A stretch of 6,530 nucleotides of DNA, taken from the NCBI GenBank assembly GCA_934613165.1, contig CAKTSW010000083.1:1-6530 (forward strand), written 5' to 3'. The DNA comes from an uncultured Ellagibacter sp. GTDB lineage: Bacteria; Actinomycetota; Coriobacteriia; Coriobacteriales; Eggerthellaceae. Position 1 is the first letter of the stretch. Every line of letters begins with the position of its first letter. The notes under the pieces were generated by a model. The model was not told the origin of the DNA and ran no database searches. It worked only from the letters and a program-made list of their open reading frames with translations. This document shows positions 1-4,815 of this stretch, in pieces. Made by a program: the position numbers and the translations under genes.

Positions 1-50
1 TCGAGGACCTGAATGTCAGAGCCATCGTAATGATCGGGTTTCTTAACCAC
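1..50 (-). CDS. gyrB: DNA gyrase subunit B, N-terminal fragment (cut by window edge)
   Basis: Only the first codons are present; the gene continues beyond position 1. The minus strand reads VKKPDHYDGSDIQVL, and YDGSDIQVL is the conserved GyrB N-terminus just before the EGLEAVRKRPGMYIG segment of the ATPase domain. GyrB supplies the ATPase half of the A2B2 type II topoisomerase that introduces negative supercoils and relieves stress ahead of forks. Start choice: an AAGGAG ribosome binding site at 58-63 is only 1 nt from the ATG at 54-56 but 7 nt from an in-frame GTG at 48-50, so I prefer the GTG; using the ATG would add M-S. It lies downstream of the DUF721 gene on the same strand, the usual actinobacterial order, but a gap of about 129 bp and a candidate promoter suggest it is at least partly transcribed on its own. 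Confidence 0.88.
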   Translation of the reverse strand, partial: MVKKPDHYDGSDIQVL

Positions 51-109
51 TGACATGCTCCTTTTTCGGTACGTTTATGAGAGCCTATCTCTATAATGTG
101 AACCTTAAT

Positions 110-118
110 ATTGTACCA
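110..118 (-). promoter_or_regulatory. Candidate extended -10 promoter of gyrB
   Basis: The minus strand carries TGGTACAAT, an extended -10 (TGn plus TACAAT at 110-115), about 54 nt upstream of the gyrB ATG. No good -35 lies at 16-18 nt (the hexamer there is CGCGCT), which fits an extended -10 promoter that does not need one. The same TACAAT hexamer appears before dnaA and before the ATPase-winged-helix gene. I see no convincing terminator between the DUF721 stop and this site, so read-through from the dnaN operon is also possible. Confidence 0.45.
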
Positions 119-179
119 TAGAAGAAACAATCAGCGCGTTTAAGGGGGTTCTGAAGCCTTCTAACGGCCGATTCTCCCT

Positions 180-722
180 TTATTCGCCATTTTCCTTGGC
201 TTCTCCCTTTTTCCATTCCCTATCGGCAACCATCGCCTTTGCAAGGGCTTTACGGAGCGCACGATCCTCGATCGGCGCGCAGAATCCGTCCACTTCGGCG
301 AGCTCGGCCGCGGAAAGAGGGACCGACCTCGTTGTTTCACGTGAAACAACCTCGTTTTCCCTTGCGAAAGGATGGCGCTTCCTCATATCGAATCGAGACG
401 GGAAGGTTTTGAACGCTTCCACTTCCTCGCCGAAGCGCTCTTTCATCCGCAACAAGATCAAATGCTGGCGGCAGTGGACGTCCGAGCGGAAGTCGCCGTC
501 GTCCATGTACACCATCAGCGTTCGCACGCCGCCGTCGTCGGTGATGTACACGGCGTTCACATGGTCGAGCACGTAGGGGGCGACGTCTTTGTAAACATGC
601 TCGATCGCGTCTTTCCACATCGCCTGCACCTTCGCGGCACGTCGGGCTATGAGGGTCTTCTCGTCGGTCGGGAAGCGTGAGGAAATCTTCTCGAGCTCCC
701 GACCCAGCTTCTTCATGCTCAC
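180..722 (-). CDS. DUF721 / DciA-like protein
   Basis: 180 residues. Residues about 25-115 resemble the DUF721 (DciA) fold: a helical start with Trp36 (VQAMWKDAIEHVYKDVAP), a beta-rich core (NAVYI, RTLMVYMDD) and then a helix (CRQHLILLRMKERFGEE). The charged C-terminal half (about 116-180) looks variable and probably disordered. DciA-family proteins are the ancestral partners that help load the replicative helicase DnaB in bacteria lacking DnaC/DnaI. The place between recF and gyrB is the classic actinobacterial one, as in Mycobacterium and Streptomyces, and supports the call. The start is GTG at 720-722 overlapping the recF stop in GTGA; an ATG two codons in (714-716) is the alternative. A parS site is embedded in codons 125-130, encoding VSRET within the variable tail. 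The family call rests on position and pattern; helicase loading is inferred from the family. Confidence 0.77.
   Translation of the reverse strand: MSMKKLGRELEKISSRFPTDEKTLIARRAAKVQAMWKDAIEHVYKDVAPYVLDHVNAVYITDDGGVRTLMVYMDDGDFRSDVHCRQHLILLRMKERFGEEVEAFKTFPSRFDMRKRHPFARENEVVSRETTRSVPLSAAELAEVDGFCAPIEDRALRKALAKAMVADREWKKGEAKENGE
333..348. other. parS centromere site 1 (ParB binding), inside the DUF721 gene
   Basis: TGTTTCACGTGAAACA is a perfect 16-bp palindrome identical to the widespread chromosomal parS consensus; the dyad extends to 20 bp (331-350). ParB/Spo0J binds such sites, loads as a CTP-dependent clamp and spreads, and with ParA and SMC moves and organises the origin region. It lies about 2.8 kb from the DnaA boxes, on the dnaN side. 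Confidence 0.95.
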
Positions 723-1831
723 AGCGAGGAGTCCTTTCTCGGCAGCTCGACGACGCGCGCGTTGTCGAGAAGCGACTGATCGAAATACGCGAGGTTGGCG
801 GTCGTGATGAACGTTTGCACGTCGCCCGAGATGAACTCGACCAAAGCACGCCTTCTGAACGCGTCGAGCTCGCTCATCACGTCGTCGAGCAGGAGGATAG
901 GCTTCTGATCGAGCACCTCTTCGATGACCGCGGCTTCAGCGAGCTTGTAGGCTAAAACGACGGATCGCTGCTGTCCTTGGCTGCCGAACAGGGATGCGTC
1001 CTGCCCTTCGATGGAGAAATCGACCCTGTCCGCATGGGGCCCAACGAGGCTCCGCTTCCGGGCGATTTCCTCGCCGCGCCGAGCTTCGAGCGCGCGGGCA
1101 AGCTCCTCGCGCGCTTCCTCGCGGGAGAACGTCGATGTTTCACGTGAAACATCCGCCTGCCACGAGGGCGCGTATCGGGCGGTAAGGCGCTCTCCATGCG
1201 AGATATCGGCATATCGTCGCGCGATTTCAAGGGAAAGCTTCGCGAAGAGCGCGGCACGGTAGCACGACAGCTGCGCCCCGCACGTCACAAGCGTCTCGTT
1301 GATGCTGTCGAGGAGCGCTGCCGACGTGCCTTCCTTGAGAAGGCGGTTCTTGTAGCGGATTACCTTCTCGTAGTCCTTCTTTATAAGGTAATGGTTGGCC
1401 GAGAGCTGCGAGCCGAGCGCGTCGAGCGCCGCGCGGCGGGTGCTCATCGACCCTTTCACCAGTTCAAGGTCGTCGGGGGTGAAGGCGACCGAGGGCATGA
1501 GCCCCTTCAAGTCGGCCGGGCGCTTCGCCTTGCCGTTGAGCGTGTACTTTCTCTTGTGTTCCTGCAGCGTCATCGCGACGTCGAGCAGCCGGTCGCCGTC
1601 GGTGATGCGGGATTCCGTGCGCGACACCTGGGCTCCACGGCGAATGACCTGGTCGATCGTCGGGTGGCGAAACGACGTGAGGGACGTCATGAGCTGGATT
1701 CCCTCGATGATGTTCGTCTTCCCGATTGCGTTAGGACCGACGAGCACCGTGAGCGGGCCTATTTCCGCCAGCTCGAAGTGCTCGTAGTTCCTGAAATCGG
1801 TAAGCTTTATATCCTCTACGCGCAGCGTCAC
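719..1831 (-). CDS. recF: DNA replication and repair protein RecF
   Basis: 370 residues, the usual RecF length. An SMC/ABC-like ATPase that with RecO and RecR loads RecA at single-strand gaps and helps stalled forks. Visible motifs: the N-terminal LTDFRNYEHFEL typical of RecF; Walker A GPNAIGKTN (residues 32-40); the SLVGPHADRVDF segment (261-272); ABC signature SQGQQR (284-289); Walker B PILLLDDV (311-318), followed by the D-loop-like SELD (320-323). The start is GTG at 1829-1831 overlapping the dnaN TGA in GTGA, and the gene ends with a second GTGA overlap into the DUF721 gene, so translation of all three is probably coupled. Codons 227-232 (DVSRET) carry a parS site. Transcription probably comes from the dnaN promoter. 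Confidence 0.97.
   Translation of the reverse strand: MTLRVEDIKLTDFRNYEHFELAEIGPLTVLVGPNAIGKTNIIEGIQLMTSLTSFRHPTIDQVIRRGAQVSRTESRITDGDRLLDVAMTLQEHKRKYTLNGKAKRPADLKGLMPSVAFTPDDLELVKGSMSTRRAALDALGSQLSANHYLIKKDYEKVIRYKNRLLKEGTSAALLDSINETLVTCGAQLSCYRAALFAKLSLEIARRYADISHGERLTARYAPSWQADVSRETSTFSREEAREELARALEARRGEEIARKRSLVGPHADRVDFSIEGQDASLFGSQGQQRSVVLAYKLAEAAVIEEVLDQKPILLLDDVMSELDAFRRRALVEFISGDVQTFITTANLAYFDQSLLDNARVVELPRKDSSL
1136..1151. other. parS centromere site 2 (ParB binding), inside recF
   Basis: A second exact TGTTTCACGTGAAACA, with the dyad again extending to 20 bp (1134-1153) but with different outer bases from site 1. It lies 803 bp from site 1 and encodes VSRET in the RecF region between the coiled-coil/lobe II part and the ABC signature, a place where RecF sequences vary. 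Two exact copies of a 16-bp palindrome within 1 kb cannot reasonably be chance. Confidence 0.95.
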
Positions 1832-2928
1832 GAGATGCGCACCGGCATGACGAGATACAGGTAGTTCTCGGCGCCGTCGATCCTGAAGATTCCCGGCTCG
1901 CGGGAAGAGCCCACCTCAAGCGTCACCGTGTCTCCCGGCATGACCGAAAGCCCATCAAGGACATAAGCGTAATTGAAGGCGATTTCGGCGTCTTCTCCCT
2001 CGACCCCGCAGGAAAGCGTTTCCTGGGCAGAACCGACGTCCTGGGAGGCGGCGGAAAGCTGAACGGTCTGGGACGCCGCGTTGATGTCGAACTTCACCGG
2101 CGTCGACGCCGATCCGAGCAGCGACGTGCGCTTCACCGCGGCCACGAGGCGATCGACGTCGATCTTCGCGCGAGTGGCGTGCTTCCCGGAAAGCAGCTGC
2201 TTGTAGTTGGGGAAGTTGCCCTCGATGCGACGGTTGATGAACACTGTGTCGCCGCAGCTCACGAGAATCTGGTTCTGGGCCAGGGCGATTTGCACCGTCG
2301 ATTCGGTTTTCGGAAGCGAGGCGATGTCCTGCAAGAACGACCCGGAGATGACGGCTTCGAACTCGTCGGCAGACGGGTTGTCGAGCTTGACCTCGGTCAG
2401 GGCCAAACGATACGAGTCGGTCGCGACCATCTTGAAGCAGTCTTCTTCGAGCGTCACCAGCGCGCCGGTGAGGATTGCGCGGCTTTCATCCTTCGACACC
2501 GAACGGGCGACGCGCTTCACCATGGAGGCGAACTGCGCGAACGGCACCTCTATGCGCTGGGAAACGTCGACGTGCGGGAACCCGGGGAAATCCTCGTAAT
2601 TGAGCGCTTTGATGGAAAACGACGAGGAATCGCAGGTGATGAGCGCGTTGTCCTCGTCGGCCTCGACGTGCACCGCCGCGTCGGGCAGGTTCTTCACGAT
2701 GTCGGAGAAGAGCTTGCCGGGAACGACGGCCTTTCCCTCCACCTCGACGAGGGCCGCCGTGGTGTACTGGATGGAAAGCTCGAGGTCGGTCGTCTGAAGA
2801 ACGAGGGAGTCGCCCGTGGCCTCGATAAGGACTCCGGACAGGACGGGGAGCGTCGAGCGCGTCGACACGCCTTTAATAACGATTGCGAGCGCGTTTTGCA
2901 GCTCGGTTTTATTGATGCTGAATTTCAA
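1828..2928 (-). CDS. dnaN: DNA polymerase III subunit beta (sliding clamp)
   Basis: 366 residues with the TTG start, matching the usual length. The protein forms the dimeric ring that tethers polymerase III and other partners to DNA. It begins MKFSINKTEL, a typical clamp start. Residues forming the peptide-binding cleft are visible: TDSYRLA (170-176), EGNFPNYKQLL (236-246), FNYAYVLDGL (318-327) and the C-terminal MPVRIS (361-366). Start choice: TTG at 2926-2928 has AAGGA at 2935-2939, 6 nt away. The in-frame ATG at 2962-2964 overlaps the -10 box, and the ATG at 3094-3096 lies upstream of the promoter, so both are rejected. It is the first gene of the dnaN-recF-DUF721 operon and is divergent from dnaA across the origin. 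Confidence 0.96.
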   Translation of the reverse strand: MKFSINKTELQNALAIVIKGVSTRSTLPVLSGVLIEATGDSLVLQTTDLELSIQYTTAALVEVEGKAVVPGKLFSDIVKNLPDAAVHVEADEDNALITCDSSSFSIKALNYEDFPGFPHVDVSQRIEVPFAQFASMVKRVARSVSKDESRAILTGALVTLEEDCFKMVATDSYRLALTEVKLDNPSADEFEAVISGSFLQDIASLPKTESTVQIALAQNQILVSCGDTVFINRRIEGNFPNYKQLLSGKHATRAKIDVDRLVAAVKRTSLLGSASTPVKFDINAASQTVQLSAASQDVGSAQETLSCGVEGEDAEIAFNYAYVLDGLSVMPGDTVTLEVGSSREPGIFRIDGAENYLYLVMPVRIS

Positions 2929-2962
2929 GAGCGGTCCTTCTCTCCTCTTTTGCTTTGGCGTC

Positions 2963-2968
2963 ATTATA
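2963..2968 (-). promoter_or_regulatory. -10 element of the dnaN operon promoter
   Basis: A perfect TATAAT on the minus strand, 34 nt upstream of the TTG start. Transcription would begin near 2955, giving a leader of about 27 nt that contains AGGAGA and AAGGA Shine-Dalgarno-like bases. The -35 region at 17 nt (GGGCGG) is poor; a TTGTCA sits only 6 nt upstream of the -10 and cannot serve. An activator or relaxed -35 use is therefore possible. Confidence 0.55.
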
Positions 2969-3138
2969 CAAGGTTGACAACCGCCCCGCCCGTCGAGGCT
3001 CTTCCTAGGGAAAAATACGCTTTCTGTTGAAAATTCCGTTTTCGGAAAGCCGGAAAGATGGAAATTCATGAAGAAAAACTGCCAAAAGCGGTACAAGGTG
3101 GCTTTTCCCGCCCTTCCACCGCACTTGTTTCCCCCATA

Positions 3139-3163
3139 AAATGTGGAAACAGTTGAAAACCCC
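3139..3163 (+). repeat. 25-bp composite origin repeat, copy 1
   Basis: The pattern AAATGTnGAAA-nnn-TTGAAAACCCC joins a DnaA-like box to a TTGAAAACCCC tail. Copy 2 is at 3496-3520 in the same orientation; 21 of 25 bases are identical. The four differences are in the box and the short spacer, while the 11-bp tail is exact. A shortened relative, TGTGGAAAACCC, is at 3183-3194. Confidence 0.7.
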
Positions 3164-3191
3164 GGATTTACTCATGTTTCGATGTGGAAAA
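3142..3191 (-). other. Left DnaA-box group
   Basis: Two boxes read on the minus strand: GTTTCCACA (3142-3150) and TTTTCCACA (3183-3191), with the same orientation 41 bp apart (about four helical turns). The first is followed immediately on the plus strand by AGTTGAAAA (3151-3159), a degenerate box-like 9-mer placed end to end. TTTTCCACA departs from the TTATCCACA consensus at one A/T position and fits the looser TTWTNCACA. Confidence 0.75.
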
Positions 3192-3280
3192 CCCTTTATC
3201 TGCCGTAAAGGAACGTAGGTTACGAACCGATTTTTTTACAACGCCCTGACCTGGTATTTCTCTCCTTTATAGAGTGTTTT

Positions 3281-3292
3281 ACCTGGGGTTTT
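3281..3292 (+). repeat. ACCTGGGGTTTT direct repeat, copy 1
   Basis: An exact 12-bp match to 3355-3366, start to start 74 bp (about seven turns). A degenerate relative, ACCTGGTATTTC, lies at 3249-3260, 32 bp upstream (about three turns). Its GGGGTTTT core is the reverse complement of the AAAACCCC tail of the 25-bp composite repeat, so the origin carries four such octamers, two per strand. Confidence 0.65.
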
Positions 3293-3354
3293 GCTTTTCA
3301 AGAAAACACCGTGCCCGAACATTGCAAAGAATCCGTACCGTCGTTCTTTCATCC

Positions 3355-3366
3355 ACCTGGGGTTTT
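3355..3366 (+). repeat. ACCTGGGGTTTT direct repeat, copy 2
   Basis: The second exact copy. It is preceded by ATCC so that TCATCCACC (3349-3357), a weak DnaA-box relative with two mismatches to TTATCCACA, overlaps its first bases. It is followed by C, giving GGGGTTTTC, the exact reverse complement of the GAAAACCCC found at 3155-3163 and 3512-3520. Confidence 0.65.
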
Positions 3367-3386
3367 CTTCTTCGTTCATAGGATCA

Positions 3387-3410
3387 TCAGGGAAAACCTC
3401 TTTTTCCTGA
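3387..3410. repeat. 10-bp hairpin inside the origin
   Basis: TCAGGGAAAA (3387-3396) pairs with TTTTTCCTGA (3401-3410) around a CCTC loop; all ten pairs form, with one G-T wobble. The stem is AT-rich towards the loop and no T-run follows on either strand, so it does not look like an intrinsic terminator. It may be extruded when the region is single-stranded, or be a dyad protein site. Confidence 0.55.
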
Positions 3411-3483
3411 AAGTCAATGAATATTTCAACATTTCCACCCTTAGCTCTTTGCCCGTTCTGAATCGTTTTTCACCGTTTTCCAC

Positions 3484-3516
3484 TTTTATTGAATTAAATG
3501 TTGAAAAGATTGAAAA
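3484..3516. other. Candidate DNA unwinding element
   Basis: 28 of 33 bases are A or T, and the plus strand has no C in this stretch. It lies between the two pairs of the right DnaA-box group, where strand opening would be expected. The call rests on composition and position only; I see no clear DnaA-trio array, and the T-run at 3231-3237 is a weaker alternative. Confidence 0.4.
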
Positions 3517-3520
3517 CCCC
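3496..3520 (+). repeat. 25-bp composite origin repeat, copy 2
   Basis: Matches copy 1 (3139-3163) at 21 of 25 positions. The box half here is TGTTGAAAA, with T where the DnaA box has G. The two copies are 357 bp apart, close to 34 helical turns at 10.5 bp per turn, and bracket most of the origin. This copy forms the end of the AT-rich segment. Confidence 0.7.
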
Positions 3521-3565
3521 ACGTCGTTTTCCACATCGTTTTCCATAAAAGGTGAATTTCCCTTC

Positions 3566-3611
3566 TTTTCAACACAGGAAATCGCAGGTGGGCTTCTTTC
3601 GTTGTTGAAAA
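3566..3611. promoter_or_regulatory. Inverted repeat, candidate operator upstream of the ATPase-winged-helix gene
   Basis: TTTTCAACA (3566-3574) and TGTTGAAAA (3603-3611) are exact reverse complements with centres 37 bp apart. The right arm lies inside the spacer of the promoter predicted for the downstream gene, just before TACAAT at 3617-3622. The 9-mer also occurs at 3025-3033 and 3499-3507. It differs from the TTTTCCACA DnaA box by one base, so either DnaA or the downstream winged-helix protein could bind it; the sequence cannot decide. Confidence 0.5.
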
Positions 3612-3616
3612 ACAGG

Positions 3617-3622
3617 TACAAT
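3617..3622 (+). promoter_or_regulatory. -10 element of the ATPase-winged-helix gene promoter
   Basis: TACAAT preceded by AGG (half of an extended -10). The -35 position at 17 nt is TTCTTT (3594-3599), which is weak. Predicted transcription start is near 3629, about 39 nt before the TTG start codon. It is the only reasonable -10 close upstream of the gene. Confidence 0.45.
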
Positions 3623-3667
3623 GTCGACGAATAAATCTGGAAAACGCTGAATAAATGGACTACTGCC

Positions 3668-4786
3668 TTGAACACTCTGAATGAAAATTCACCGGAAGAA
3701 CCAACGGAAGAAGCCCCTGAGCGGGAAGCTTTCGACTACACCTACGTCTCGTCGGTCGCACGTATCGCTCTCTACGACGACCTTCGCAGCGCGCCGCGCG
3801 TGACCGAGATCATGCCGGCGCCGACCGCCGACTATATCGAGGCGCTCGCGACCACGGTCTACGAGCAGGCGAGATCCCAAGGCGGAACCATCCCCTACAC
3901 CGTCATCCGCGAGGTTTCGGAGAATTTCATCCATGCGCGGTTCGTCGAAATCATCGTTTCGATCCTCGACGGCGGGAACACCATCCGCTTCGCCGACCAG
4001 GGGCCCGGCATCAAGAACAAGGACAAAGCCCAGCTCCCCGGCTTCTCTTCCGCCATCGAGCCGATGAAAAGCTATATCCGCGGCGTCGGGTCGGGCTTGC
4101 CCATCGTGCGCGATTACCTGGAGTTTTCCCATGGCACCATCTCCATCGAGGACAACATGGGGCAAGGGGCCGTCGTCACCATCAGCCTGAAGGGAGAAGA
4201 GGGCCAGTCGAGGGCGGCAAGCCTCGACTCCATCGAGCCCGAGGCCCCCGCCCGAAAAGAGCAGCCGGAGCCGCAAGCCGCACCGGCGCGTCAAATCGTC
4301 GCGAACCAGGTGATTCCCCAGGCCGCCTCAGCGCAGATGATGCCCCAACAGCAGTATTCCCAGGTGCAGCCCCAGATGTACCAGCCGATCGCGCAGGCGG
4401 CGCCCGTCCAGGCCTACCAGCAGCAGGCAATGCCGACATACGGCCAGATTCAGCCGCAGCAGGCCTACCAGCAGCAAACCATGCCCCAGGCGTACGCGCC
4501 TCAGGCGATGACGCAAGGGTTCCAAAGTCCCTACGCGATGCCCGCCCAGCAGCCCCAGCGCATGGCGATGCCCCAGCTCAATCAGCGAGAGCGCGAATTC
4601 CTGAACGCGTTCCTCGCGAAAGGGGCGCTCGGCGTGACCGACCTGGCGCGCCTGACGGGAACCCCCGCGTCGAGCACCCATTCGACCTTGACGAAGCTCG
4701 AGGAGGAAGGGCTCGTCGAGATGGCGGAAGGCCAGAAGAAGCGCGTGCTCACCGACTTCGGTTTCGCCGTCGCGGAATCCATGTAA
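3668..4786 (+). CDS. Unnamed GHKL ATPase / disordered linker / winged-helix protein
   Basis: 372 residues. An acidic N-terminus (1-22) precedes a GHKL (histidine-kinase-type) ATPase domain at about 50-175: N box REVSENFIHA (81-90, with E82 and N86), G1 box DQGPG (110-114), G2 GVGSGL (139-144) and a closing GQGAVVTISL (165-174). There is no visible dimerisation/phospho-histidine domain, sensor domain or membrane segment, so it is probably not a conventional sensor kinase. Residues about 176-302 are a Gln/Pro/Ala/Met/Tyr-rich linker with internal repeats. Residues 303-372 resemble a MarR-type winged helix, with recognition helix near PASSTHSTLTKLEEEGLV (333-350). The start is TTG at 3668, the first in-frame start codon after an upstream stop, with only a weak GGA 8 nt before it. 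Lying between oriC and dnaA, it may sense ATP and bind origin or dnaA-promoter DNA; that role is inference. I do not recognise a named family. Confidence 0.85.
   Translation: MNTLNENSPEEPTEEAPEREAFDYTYVSSVARIALYDDLRSAPRVTEIMPAPTADYIEALATTVYEQARSQGGTIPYTVIREVSENFIHARFVEIIVSILDGGNTIRFADQGPGIKNKDKAQLPGFSSAIEPMKSYIRGVGSGLPIVRDYLEFSHGTISIEDNMGQGAVVTISLKGEEGQSRAASLDSIEPEAPARKEQPEPQAAPARQIVANQVIPQAASAQMMPQQQYSQVQPQMYQPIAQAAPVQAYQQQAMPTYGQIQPQQAYQQQTMPQAYAPQAMTQGFQSPYAMPAQQPQRMAMPQLNQREREFLNAFLAKGALGVTDLARLTGTPASSTHSTLTKLEEEGLVEMAEGQKKRVLTDFGFAVAESM
4409..4476 (+). repeat. In-frame direct repeat in the Gln-rich linker
   Basis: CAGGCCTACCAGCAGCA occurs at 4409-4425 and again at 4460-4476, exactly 51 bp (17 codons) apart, each encoding QAYQQQ. 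Identity at the DNA level, including third positions, suggests recent tandem duplication or slippage within the linker of the ATPase-winged-helix gene. Confidence 0.8.
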
Positions 4787-4815
4787 CGCCAGGTCGTCAC
4801 GCTCATGGCCGCTCT

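Larger units (their letters stand above)
3466..3547 (+). other. Right DnaA-box group
   Basis: Four boxes in the plus orientation: TTTTTCACC (3466-3474), TTTTCCACT (3476-3484), TTTTCCACA (3527-3535, exact form) and TTTTCCATA (3539-3547). They form two closely spaced pairs, with periods of 10 and 12 bp, on either side of the AT-rich segment. The second pair is a tandem repeat of TCGTTTTCCA (3524-3533 and 3536-3545). The tight same-strand spacing suits cooperative DnaA assembly. The orientation is opposite to the left group. Confidence 0.72.
2969..3616. other. Chromosomal replication origin (oriC), intergenic between dnaN and the ATPase-winged-helix gene
   Basis: About 650 bp without a credible gene, markedly more AT-rich than the flanks, with genes diverging on both sides. 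It contains exact or near DnaA boxes (TTTTCCACA) in two groups of opposite orientation, an AT-rich unwinding candidate, and several other repeats listed separately. Together with dnaN, recF, gyrB and dnaA this is the usual setting of oriC. A 107-codon plus-strand reading frame at 3311-3634 crosses boxes and repeats, is rich in Phe/Ser from T-runs and has no ribosome binding site, so I do not call it. Confidence 0.9.

Noticed and set aside
92..97. TATAAT on the plus strand upstream of gyrB
   Set aside because: It would fire away from gyrB into the 3' end of the DUF721 gene, with no -35 at the right distance and no plus-strand gene downstream.
140..179. Possible terminator after the DUF721 gene
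   Set aside because: The GAAGCCTTC dyad leaves only a single-base loop, and the longer AAGGG/CCCTT pairing is weak with a long loop and no T-tract; not convincing as an intrinsic terminator.
2179..3030. Long plus-strand frame opposite dnaN
   Set aside because: Antisense shadow; the minus strand shows diagnostic sliding-clamp motifs including the MPVR terminus.
2929..3096. N-terminal extension of dnaN to an ATG at 3094-3096 or 2962-2964
   Set aside because: The first would start upstream of the TATAAT box and the second overlaps it; the added residues are not clamp-like, whereas the TTG at 2926-2928 has a good ribosome binding site and gives a standard-length protein.
3379..3390. Possible DnaA-trio array near ATAGGATCATCAGG
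   Set aside because: Only two ATC triplets in a row and not placed next to a box with the usual short GC-rich spacer; too little to call.
3311..3634. A 107-codon plus-strand reading frame in the origin
   Set aside because: It runs through DnaA boxes, the hairpin and repeats; its Phe/Ser/Leu composition simply reflects T-rich DNA; no ribosome binding site and no recognisable domain.
3376..3675. A 99-codon minus-strand reading frame in the origin
   Set aside because: Opposite-strand counterpart of the same AT-rich repeats, overlapping the start of the ATPase-winged-helix gene; no supporting signals.
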